NCBI GenBank assembly: GCA_900552115.1
Contig: URYP01000083.1
Span: 1 to 9,354 of the forward strand
From: an uncultured Oscillospiraceae bacterium
Lineage (GTDB): Bacteria > Bacillota > Clostridia > Oscillospirales > Acutalibacteraceae
DNA length: 9,354 nt
Reading direction: 5' to 3'
The position numbers and the translations under genes were made by a program. The first letter of the stretch is position 1; each line of letters begins with the position of its first letter. Shown here in pieces: positions 1 through 5,432 of the stretch. The notes under the pieces were generated by a model. That model was not told the origin of the DNA, made no database searches, and worked only from the letters and a program-made list of their open reading frames with translations.

Positions 1-77
1 GCAGTAAGCAGGGAGAGGGTCTTTCAATATTCATTTCAATGCCGAAAATTAAGGAAAGGACAGATAATATTGAGTAA
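1..77 (+). CDS. C-terminal end of a sensor histidine kinase (5' truncated)
   Basis: Reading from base 3, an open frame runs off the left edge and ends at TAA 75-77. It gives about 24 residues beginning SKQGEGLSIFISMP. That pattern, a glycine pair followed by alternating hydrophobic residues and a final Met-Pro, resembles the last beta strand of the HATPase domain of histidine kinases (typical form GxGTxFxxxLP). The stop overlaps the TTG start of the following response regulator by 8 bases, a usual arrangement for translationally coupled kinase/regulator pairs. The identification is an inference from a very short tail plus its neighbour. The kinase would sense an unknown signal at the membrane and phosphorylate the regulator. 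Confidence 0.5.
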   Translation, partial: SKQGEGLSIFISMPKIKERTDNIE

Positions 78-684
78 GATTTTAATAGTTGAAGACGATG
101 AGAACATCCTCGAACTTGAAAAGGATTATATTGAAGCAAGCAATATGGAGGCGCAGGGTGCAACAAACGGAAACGACGGTCTTGAGCTTGCGCTTAATAA
201 CGATTACGATTTAATTTTGCTTGACGTTATGCTTCCGGGTATTAACGGCTTTGATATTTGCAAAAAAATCAGAGAAACAAAGAACACGCCCGTTATTTTC
301 GTTACCGCCAAAAGAGAAGAAATAGACAAGATTTCAGGCCTCGGTTTTGGTGCGGACGATTATATTGTTAAGCCGTTCTCCCCTGCCGAGCTTGTGGCAA
401 GAATTAAGGCGCACATTAACAGATACAAAACTCTTACAAGCCAAAACGAGCAGGAAAAGGACGTTCTTGTGCGTGACAATATCAAGCTTTTCAAAAATAC
501 AGGCGAGGCATTCGTCGGCGATAAAGAAATCACGCTTACCAAAAAGGAATTTGAGGTGCTTTATATTTTAGCCTCCCACCCTAACACGATTTATTCAAAA
601 GCAGAGCTTTTTGACCGGGTCAACGTATTATCGAAAGGACGTGTACGCCAGCATGGATCATTATGTGGAACAACTGGTTGTTAA
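70..684 (+). CDS. OmpR-family response regulator, DNA-binding domain cut off at a sequence junction
   Basis: This is a receiver domain (about residues 2-117) with the acidic pocket ED-D at 8-10, phospho-acceptor Asp52 in LLDVMLPG, Thr79 and Lys101 in KPFSP. A linker and the start of an OmpR/PhoB winged helix follow (about 138-184, LTKKEFEVLYILASHP). The start is TTG at 70, with AAGGAAAGGA at 51-60 ahead of it. Family members run about 225-235 residues and continue after FDRV with a conserved Trp and the recognition helix. Here the frame changes to unrelated residues after Val184 and stops at 684, so about 45 native residues are missing. Codons favour A/T endings, unlike every gene downstream. 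As it stands the protein could be phosphorylated but could not bind DNA normally. The truncation may be an assembly artefact. Confidence 0.85.
   Translation: MSKILIVEDDENILELEKDYIEASNMEAQGATNGNDGLELALNNDYDLILLDVMLPGINGFDICKKIRETKNTPVIFVTAKREEIDKISGLGFGADDYIVKPFSPAELVARIKAHINRYKTLTSQNEQEKDVLVRDNIKLFKNTGEAFVGDKEITLTKKEFEVLYILASHPNTIYSKAELFDRVNVLSKGRVRQHGSLCGTTGC
613..625. other. Junction between two compositionally different sequences
   Basis: Up to about base 613-621 the response-regulator reading is intact and A/T-rich; hand-counted 60-base lines give roughly 20-28 G/C. Beyond it the regulator frame loses family similarity and GC-rich coding DNA starts (33-36 G/C per 60 in sampled lines). 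No insertion-sequence end, direct repeat or tRNA was seen at the break. The DUF6106-like gene starts only about 30 bases later, so its native promoter may be missing. A chimeric contig is the simplest explanation; a real recombination point is the alternative. Confidence 0.7.
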
Positions 685-1165
685 GGAAAAGGGAGCAAAG
701 GAATGGGCCATTATCGCCGGATCGATTTTTGTCGCCGCGGCCCTTTCGGTTCTTAGCTTTTTATTTCTGGGCGCATTTTTTATTATTTTCACCGTAGGCT
801 TCGGATATGCCGCCTATATGCTCATCACCGCCCAGACGCTGGAATACGAATACTGCGTCACCAACAGAGATATCGACATCGACAGCATTGTCGCCAAACG
901 CAAGCGCAAGCGCGTGGTGTCGGTTGCCGGCCGGAAAGTCGAGAGTCTGGAGCCGTTTACCGGTTCCGTCCCCGCCGGATTTGACCGGACGGTGATTGCG
1001 GCGGCCTCGGCGGCTGAGGCGGGATGCTGGCGATTTACCTATCACAGCAAAAAAAATGGCCACACGCAGGTGATTTTCCAGCCGAACGAGGCGGTGCTGA
1101 CCGAACTGATAGGCGGTCTACCCCGCCCGCTGCAGGTGGAGGTCAAGCGTTCCTTCGGCCGATAA
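653..1165 (+). CDS. Small membrane protein, DUF6106-like
   Basis: The product is about 170 residues from ATG 653. A short charged N-terminus (MDHYVEQLVVKEKGAKEW) is followed by a hydrophobic stretch at about 18-59 that fits two closely packed membrane helices. Then comes a soluble part with the motif TNRDIDIDSIVAKRKRKRV (about 70-88). Two-helix proteins with an NxDIDIDxIxxKRKRKR stretch are common in Clostridia and I recall them as DUF6106; that match is from memory. The function is unknown. A TTG at 611 is in frame but lies in the junction, and GAAAGGA (634-639) is 13 bases from ATG 653, somewhat far. The stop TAA overlaps the ribosome site of nnr, so the two genes are probably cotranscribed. 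Confidence 0.7.
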   Translation: MDHYVEQLVVKEKGAKEWAIIAGSIFVAAALSVLSFLFLGAFFIIFTVGFGYAAYMLITAQTLEYEYCVTNRDIDIDSIVAKRKRKRVVSVAGRKVESLEPFTGSVPAGFDRTVIAAASAAEAGCWRFTYHSKKNGHTQVIFQPNEAVLTELIGGLPRPLQVEVKRSFGR

Positions 1166-1177
1166 GGAGGACCGGTC

Positions 1178-2719
1178 ATGCATGTTCTGAACACAGAGGA
1201 AATGCGGCAGGCGGAGGCCTCCGCCAATGAATCGGGTCTGGAATACATCCGGCTGATGGAAAACGCCGGCAGCGCGGCGGCACGGGTGATTCGCCAGCAT
1301 TATCCCGTGGCCGGACAGCCGGTGGCCATTTTATGCGGCAGCGGCAACAACGGCGGAGACGGATTTGTCATCGCCCGCAAGCTGCTGGAGCAAAACGCCA
1401 AGGTGGCCATTATCCTGGCGGGGGATCTGCCCAAAACAGCCAACGCCATGGAGATGGCCCAGCGCATCCGGCTGCTGCCCATCCCGGTCTATCGCTGGCA
1501 GCAGGATCCGAAAGCGGCGGCGGCCGTTTTAAACGAGGCGCGCCTGATTGTGGACGCGGTTTTTGGTATCGGATTCCGCAAAATCCTGCCCGATTCGCTG
1601 CGGGGCCTGTTCCGCATGGCGCAGGACCGGCACGTGCCGATTGTGGCAGTGGATATTCCCAGCGGAATGAACGCGGACAGCGGCCACTGCGACCCGGATA
1701 CGCTGCGGGCCAACCGCACGATTACTTTTACCGCGCTGAAGCCCGCCCTGGCTATGGCCGAGGCCGCCCCAGTCTGCGGCCTGGTAGAGGTGGCGGATAT
1801 CGGCATCCCGCCTGAGATATGGCAGGCGTATGCCTGCACACCCACCGTTATCGAAATGCCGATGGTGCAGTCCTGTTTTTCTCCCCGTCCGGCTGACAGC
1901 CATAAGGGTACTTTTGGCCAAGTGCTCGCCGTCTGCGGCAGCTATGGCATGGCGGGGGCCGCGATTTTGTCGGTGCGAGGCGCGCTGCGAAGCGGCGCCG
2001 GACTGGTGACGGCGGCGATCCCCCGTTCGATCTATCCCATGGTGACGGCGGCGCAGCCGGAAGCGGTTTGCCTGCCTTTAGCGGAGGATAAGGACGGGCG
2101 GCTCGCACTCGCCGCCCGCTCCGCGCTGCGGGATTCACTGCCAAAAGCGGCCTCCGTCCTGATCGGCTGCGGGTGGGGACAGGGCGAGGATCTGTCCTGC
2201 CTGCTGCTCGACCTGCTGGAACGCGCCGCGTGCCCGGTAGTGCTGGACGCGGATGGTATAAACGGGCTGCTCCCGCATATAGATAAGTTAAAAGCACGGA
2301 AAGCCCCTTTGATCCTCACGCCGCATCCCGGTGAAATGGCCCGCCTCTGCCGCCTGCCGATAGAAGATGTGCAAAAGGACCGGCCGGGTGTCGCCCGCCG
2401 GTTTGCGATGGAATACGGAGTGATTGTCGTTTTAAAAGGCCATCGCACCGTCATCGCTTCGCCGGATCGAGACCTGCTCGTTAATCCGACCGGCAACCCG
2501 GGGATGGCAACCGGTGGCAGCGGCGACGTACTGGCCGGCATTATCGCGTCGTTTGCCGCCCAGGGCATGCCGCCGCTGGACGCGGCCATGTGCGGCGTCT
2601 ATCTGCACGGGCGGGCGGGCGACCACGCCGCCGATCGTTTGAGCCAGCACGCGATGCTCCCGTCCGACCTGCTGGAAGATTTGGGCCCCCTGCTTTTAAT
2701 GCTGGAAAACAGGAGCTGA
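1178..2719 (+). CDS. nnr: Bifunctional NAD(P)H-hydrate epimerase / ADP-dependent NAD(P)H-hydrate dehydratase
   Basis: This 513-residue metabolite-repair enzyme restores damaged NADH and NADPH. The N-terminal YjeF_N epimerase half (about 1-225) interconverts the R and S hydrates; it shows GSGNNGGDG at 54-62, Asp126 in VDAVFGIG and DIPSG at 159-163. The C-terminal ribokinase-like half (about 240-510) dehydrates the S form using ADP; it shows KGTFGQVL at 243-250, DADGIN at 357-362, TPHPGEMARL at 381-390 and GGSGDVLAG at 446-454 with the family's catalytic Asp450. The length matches the fused form found in many bacteria. ATG 1178 is preceded by AAGGAGG (1164-1170) at 7 bases. The enzyme is cytosolic. 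All key motifs are present and no frameshift is seen. The lipoprotein gene follows 7 bases after the stop. Confidence 0.96.
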   Translation: MHVLNTEEMRQAEASANESGLEYIRLMENAGSAAARVIRQHYPVAGQPVAILCGSGNNGGDGFVIARKLLEQNAKVAIILAGDLPKTANAMEMAQRIRLLPIPVYRWQQDPKAAAAVLNEARLIVDAVFGIGFRKILPDSLRGLFRMAQDRHVPIVAVDIPSGMNADSGHCDPDTLRANRTITFTALKPALAMAEAAPVCGLVEVADIGIPPEIWQAYACTPTVIEMPMVQSCFSPRPADSHKGTFGQVLAVCGSYGMAGAAILSVRGALRSGAGLVTAAIPRSIYPMVTAAQPEAVCLPLAEDKDGRLALAARSALRDSLPKAASVLIGCGWGQGEDLSCLLLDLLERAACPVVLDADGINGLLPHIDKLKARKAPLILTPHPGEMARLCRLPIEDVQKDRPGVARRFAMEYGVIVVLKGHRTVIASPDRDLLVNPTGNPGMATGGSGDVLAGIIASFAAQGMPPLDAAMCGVYLHGRAGDHAADRLSQHAMLPSDLLEDLGPLLLMLENRS

Positions 2720-2726
2720 TCCATCC

Positions 2727-3257
2727 ATGCTGCGTCGCGCTTTCATTATTTTTGCCAGCTGCGCCCTGTTGGGACTTTGTGCCTGCGGGTCCGCGGGCGG
2801 CGGGTCATCCTCATCCGACCCGGTCGTCAGCGATTTTTCCTGCGAAGCGGACATTCGCTACCAAGACATGACACTGAAAGGAACCCTTACCCGGACGACA
2901 GCCGGCACGCTGAGTATGACCTTTTCCGAACCGGATACGCTCAAAGGCGTCACCGCCGAATGGAACGGCGAAACCGTACGCGCCTCGCTGTATGGCCTGT
3001 CTTTTGACCTGTCGCCCTCCACCCTGCCGGCCGGCGCTTTGGGAAAAGTGCTGACCGACGCACTCGACGCGGCCCTCCGGTCACCAAAAGACGGGGCGCT
3101 GACCGAGGAAGGATGGCGTTGGGAAGGTACCGGGCAGAATGGCACGGTGACCATTTTATCCGACCCGGATGACGGCAGCCTGCTCTCCATGGAGGTGCCG
3201 TCGGTACCCCTGACGGCCTCTTTCAGCAGCTTCAAAAAAAGCGGGGCAACAAACTAA
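2727..3257 (+). CDS. Secreted lipoprotein of unknown function
   Basis: The product has 176 residues. The N-terminus MLRR, hydrophobic core and lipobox LCAC with Cys20 form a type II signal peptide, so the mature protein should be lipid-anchored on the outer face of the membrane. A Gly/Ser-rich linker follows (21-30). The rest is soluble, with beta-strand-like alternation (DIRYQDMTLKGTLTR, TLSMTFSEPDTLKGVTAEW) that recalls LolA/LppX-type or Firmicutes outer-membrane-sorting-like lipoproteins; this likeness is only a guess from pattern. AGGAG (2711-2715) lies 11 bases before ATG 2727, inside the end of nnr, so it is likely coupled to the upstream genes. The 3' end runs into a strong hairpin 10 bases after the stop. 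Confidence 0.85.
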   Translation: MLRRAFIIFASCALLGLCACGSAGGGSSSSDPVVSDFSCEADIRYQDMTLKGTLTRTTAGTLSMTFSEPDTLKGVTAEWNGETVRASLYGLSFDLSPSTLPAGALGKVLTDALDAALRSPKDGALTEEGWRWEGTGQNGTVTILSDPDDGSLLSMEVPSVPLTASFSSFKKSGATN

Positions 3258-3266
3258 ACATACTAA

Positions 3267-3304
3267 AACAACCGCCGTTTCGGAACTCCGAAACGGCGGT
3301 TGTT
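3267..3304. terminator. Bidirectional intrinsic terminator between convergent genes
   Basis: There is a perfect 17-bp inverted repeat (3267-3283 with 3288-3304) around an AACT loop. On the plus strand it follows the lipoprotein stop by 9 bases but the 3' side is only TTGTT. On the minus strand the stem is followed by TTGTTTTAGTATGTTT, a better U-rich tail. It therefore probably serves the minus-strand Asn/Gln-rich gene best, and the lipoprotein operon as well. Confidence 0.85.
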
Positions 3305-3325
3305 CGCATGAGAAAACCGTTTTTA

Positions 3326-3481
3326 TTAGAAACGATTCTGGTTCTCCTGCTGGTTTTTGTTCTGGTTCTGGTTGTTCTGCTGATTCTTGTTCTGGTTGTT
3401 GTTCTGCTGGTTTTTGTTCTGATTCTGGTTGTTCTGCTGGTTCTTGTTCTGGTTGTTGTTCTGCTGATTCTGGTTGTTCAT
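3326..3481 (-). CDS. Asn/Gln-rich 51-residue repeat protein, unknown function
   Basis: On the minus strand an ATG at 3481 follows a clear GGAGG (plus-strand 3490-3494) at 8 bases and opens a 51-codon frame ending TAA at 3326. It encodes 25 Asn, 18 Gln, 4 Lys and one each of Met, Glu, Arg and Phe. Residues 6-24 (QQNNNQNKNQQNNQNQNKN) are repeated exactly at 25-43; the tail is QQENQNRF. No membrane segment or signal peptide is present, and disorder is expected. The nearby hairpin has its U-rich side on this strand, so start, ribosome site, stop and terminator all agree. A weak promoter candidate is TTGCCA (plus 3598-3603), 17 bases, TATTTG (3575-3580). Short Asn/Gln-rich proteins occur in Clostridia without assigned roles; gamma-type spore proteins are Gln/Asn-rich, but their repeat motif is absent. 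The plus-strand reading of the same DNA is Leu/Val-only and lacks a ribosome site. Confidence 0.75.
   Translation of the reverse strand: MNNQNQQNNNQNKNQQNNQNQNKNQQNNNQNKNQQNNQNQNKNQQENQNRF
3353..3466 (-). repeat. Two tandem 57-bp coding repeats
   Basis: The units 3410-3466 and 3353-3409 (minus strand) encode identical 19-residue segments. They differ at only two bases, both synonymous AAC/AAT swaps. Each unit is itself built from two related 9-10-residue halves (QQNNNQNKN and QQNNQNQNKN), so the array looks like two rounds of duplication. Confidence 0.9.
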
Positions 3482-3658
3482 AAGGTTAACCTCCGTTTTT
3501 TGGATAGATTTTTTTATTGACGCGGTATGGACTGTTTCCTTTCGCGTCCGATACTAGCTTGCGCCGATTCACGCCAAATATGCAAAAAATATTTTACTGG
3601 CAACCCGCTTAACATCGTCGTTTAATGATTTCCTCCATTTTTTGTTTATGAAAGACGC

Positions 3659-3686
3659 TTGCATTTTTTGAAAGGCTTTGTATAAT
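3659..3686 (+). promoter_or_regulatory. Probable sigma-A promoter of the antiporter gene
   Basis: A perfect TATAAT at 3681-3686 is preceded 16 bases upstream by TTGCAT (3659-3664), a weak -35. The predicted start of transcription is near 3693, about 20 bases before the ATG at 3715, giving a very short leader. The -35 is the uncertain part. Confidence 0.6.
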
Positions 3687-3714
3687 AGTTCAGGAATTGG
3701 AAAGGGGTGCCGTG

Positions 3715-5052
3715 ATGGAAAGCTATCGCTTTTTATTTGATTTGGCATTGATTTTGCTCAGCACCAAACTGTTGGGCCTGCTCACAAAACGGTTTCAGCT
3801 GCCGCAGGTGGTGGGAGCCCTGTTGGCCGGGCTCATCCTCGGGCCAGCCATTTTCGGTGTGATAGAGGAAACAAATTTCATTAAATCGTCGGCGGAAATT
3901 GGCGTCATCGTGTTGATGTTCTGCGCCGGCATGGGCACCGATATCGGTGAGCTGAAAAAAAGCGGCAAGGCGTCGTTTATCATTGCCCTCATCGGTGTGG
4001 CCGTGCCCCTTGTGGGCGGATTCGCCGCCGCGTTTTTCTTTAACAAGCCCGGCATCATTGATTCGGACGCCGGATGCAGCACTCTATTGCAAAACATTTT
4101 TATTGGCATTATACTGACCGCTACTTCGGTCAGTATTACGGTTGAAACGCTCAAGGAACTGGGCAAACTCAAGACCCGCTCGGGCAACGCCATTCTGGGT
4201 GCGGCAATCATCGATGATATTTTGGGAATTATCGCCCTAACCGTTATTACCAGTATGGCCGACGCCTCGGTCAGTATTCTCTTGGTGTTGCTGCGGATAC
4301 TGGGATTTTTTGTTTTTGCCGCCGCTTCCGGTTTTGTGTTTATTAAAGTCTATCGCAAATGGATCTCCAAAACCGACCGCGGCATGCACCGTCATGTTAT
4401 TGCGGCTTTTGTCTTCTGCCTGCTGATGTCATTTGTGGCGGAGGCGTTTTTCGGTGTGGCGGATATCACCGGTGCTTTTATTGCCGGCCTGATCATCTCC
4501 TGTACGCAGCGCACCCAGTATTTGGCCTCCAAATTCGACGTGCTGTCCTATGCATACCTGTCACCACTGTTTTTTGCCAGCATCGGTCTACAGGTAAAGC
4601 TTCCCTCCATGTCGGCCAATGTGATCTGGTTTTCCGTGCTGCTGGTTCTGGTCGCTATCCTAACCAAAGTGGTGGGCTGCGGACTGGGGGCTAAACTCTG
4701 CGGATATCAAAATTACCAGTGCGCGCGTATCGGCGTCGGCATGATCTCGCGGGGCGAGGTGGCGTTGATCGTTGCCAGCAAAGGGACCGCGCTGGGGCTT
4801 CTCGGCACCAATTTTCTGGGACCGGTTATCCTTATGGTCATTGTCACGACCGTTATCACGCCGATTCTGCTCAAGGTGGTCTTCAAACGCGGCGGCCCCG
4901 GCCAGCCGCTTCCGGCGGGAGAGGATCTTTCCGCGTCCTACGAACAGCTCAGCGAATTCCGCAGCGGCCGCATCATACGGGATATGGCGGAAGGCGGCGC
5001 GCCCGGCGCGGAAATGGACGCAGGGGAAACCGATGGCGAAATTGGGTCTTGA
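3715..5052 (+). CDS. Cation:proton antiporter, CPA2 (Na+/H+ exchanger) family
   Basis: This is a 445-residue integral membrane protein with about 12-13 hydrophobic helices between residues 5 and 390. Family marks are QLPQVVGALLAGLILGP (28-44), the acidic pair Asp167-Asp168 in AAIIDDILG, TGAFIAGLI (252-260) and SRGEVALIVASKG (345-357). The paired acids in the fifth or sixth helix are the ion-binding site of NapA/NhaA-like exchangers, so exchange of Na+ or K+ for H+ is likely; the ion cannot be told from sequence. After the last helix comes a 55-residue acidic, Gly-rich tail (391-445) with no TrkA-N or RCK domain, unlike KefB/KefC. ATG 3715 lies 7 bases after AAAGGGG (3701-3707); an in-frame GTG at 3712 is the alternative. 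No terminator follows; the leu promoter overlaps its stop. Confidence 0.93.
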   Translation: MESYRFLFDLALILLSTKLLGLLTKRFQLPQVVGALLAGLILGPAIFGVIEETNFIKSSAEIGVIVLMFCAGMGTDIGELKKSGKASFIIALIGVAVPLVGGFAAAFFFNKPGIIDSDAGCSTLLQNIFIGIILTATSVSITVETLKELGKLKTRSGNAILGAAIIDDILGIIALTVITSMADASVSILLVLLRILGFFVFAAASGFVFIKVYRKWISKTDRGMHRHVIAAFVFCLLMSFVAEAFFGVADITGAFIAGLIISCTQRTQYLASKFDVLSYAYLSPLFFASIGLQVKLPSMSANVIWFSVLLVLVAILTKVVGCGLGAKLCGYQNYQCARIGVGMISRGEVALIVASKGTALGLLGTNFLGPVILMVIVTTVITPILLKVVFKRGGPGQPLPAGEDLSASYEQLSEFRSGRIIRDMAEGGAPGAEMDAGETDGEIGS

Positions 5053-5077
5053 CAATACATCCGGCCAGCCGTATAAT
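5049..5077 (+). promoter_or_regulatory. Consensus sigma-A promoter of the leu operon
   Basis: TTGACA (5049-5054), a 17-base spacer and TATAAT (5072-5077) match consensus at all twelve positions. The -35 shares bases with the TGA stop (5050-5052) of the antiporter gene. Transcription should begin near 5084 and enter the T-box leader directly. Such a strong promoter fits control by attenuation rather than by initiation. Confidence 0.9.
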
Positions 5078-5083
5078 AAGGAA

Positions 5084-5350
5084 CAATCCTACCAAAGACT
5101 GCGAAGGGAACAAGACATGGGAGCGATTTGCTCAGAGAGCCGGTGGCGGGTGTGAACCGGACCTATCCCCTGTGTGTATAGCTCATCCCGGAGTCGTCTG
5201 CCTGAAGCCCGTGGGGTGTAGGGCAGGCCGTGTGGCCGCGTTATCGGCCGGAGCTTTAGAGGAAGCTCATGGAGGGGCAACTTGGTTGCCCGAAGCAGGG
5301 TGGTACCACGTGCGTTTTGGCGCTCGTCCCTTTTGGGACGGGCGCTTTTT
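5084..5350 (+). promoter_or_regulatory. Leucine T-box riboswitch (tRNA-sensing leader)
   Basis: The leader contains the T-box element AGGGTGGTACCACG at 5297-5310, whose TGGT (5301-5304) pairs with the free NCCA end of uncharged tRNA. Upstream lies a Stem I region with the AGAGAG element (about 5134-5139). The specifier loop reads CTC (5182-5184), a Leu codon, followed by A and CCCGGAG, the usual setting of a specifier. Two smaller hairpins follow (GAGCTT/AAGCTC around 5251-5268; GGGCAAC/GTTGCCC 5275-5291), then the competing terminator. Uncharged tRNA-Leu(GAG) would stabilise the antiterminator and allow leuA-leuB transcription. The leucine assignment is supported by both the specifier and the genes controlled. 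The 5' limit is inferred from the promoter. Confidence 0.94.
5320..5350 (+). terminator. Terminator of the T-box attenuator
   Basis: GCGCTCGTCCC (5320-5330), loop TTTT and GGGACGGGCGC (5335-5345) form an 11-bp stem with one G-U pair, followed by TTTTT (5346-5350). It lies just after the T-box element and is mutually exclusive with the antiterminator. Confidence 0.92.
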
Positions 5351-5385
5351 GTGTTTTTATAATGTTTGAAGCCAAACCGTTATAC

Positions 5386-5409
5386 CGCGTGAAAATGTAT
5401 TTTCACGCG
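5386..5409. repeat. Perfect inverted repeat between the T-box terminator and leuA
   Basis: CGCGTGAAAA (5386-5395) and TTTTCACGCG (5400-5409) form a 10-bp perfect stem around TGTA. There is no U-tract after it, so it is not a normal terminator. The leuA ribosome site begins about 9 bases later. It could be a protein operator, an mRNA-stabilising hairpin or a processing site; nothing in the sequence decides. Confidence 0.6.
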
Positions 5410-5432
5410 TCTTTACGAAAGGGTGGTTTTTT

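Noticed and set aside
1848..2589. Long minus-strand frames opposite nnr, and similar ones opposite leuA and leuB (for example 7115-8140)
   Set aside because: They are shadows of GC-biased third codon positions in well-identified genes. They lack ribosome sites and have Arg/Pro-rich, non-family compositions.
3326..3481. Possible CRISPR-like or minisatellite array
   Set aside because: There are no constant repeats separated by unique spacers. The periodicity follows codons and preserves an amino-acid repeat, which points to coding sequence.
3326..3481. Identification as a gamma-type small acid-soluble spore protein
   Set aside because: The protein is Gln/Asn-rich, but the characteristic SspE-type repeat with FGTEFASET and AQQVRKQNQ-like segments is absent, so the name is not supported.
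3308..3520. Plus-strand 70-codon Leu/Val-rich open frame that could pass for a membrane peptide
   Set aside because: It is the complement of the Asn/Gln repeat gene. Its start lies right next to the terminator hairpin, it has no ribosome site, and its composition is only what CTG/GTT repeats would give. The minus-strand frame has the SD and terminator.
3514..3615. Minus-strand 33-codon frame upstream of the Asn/Gln gene
   Set aside because: The nearest GGAGG is about 17 bases before its ATG, too far, and the peptide shows no recognisable pattern. It overlaps the probable promoter region of the Asn/Gln gene.
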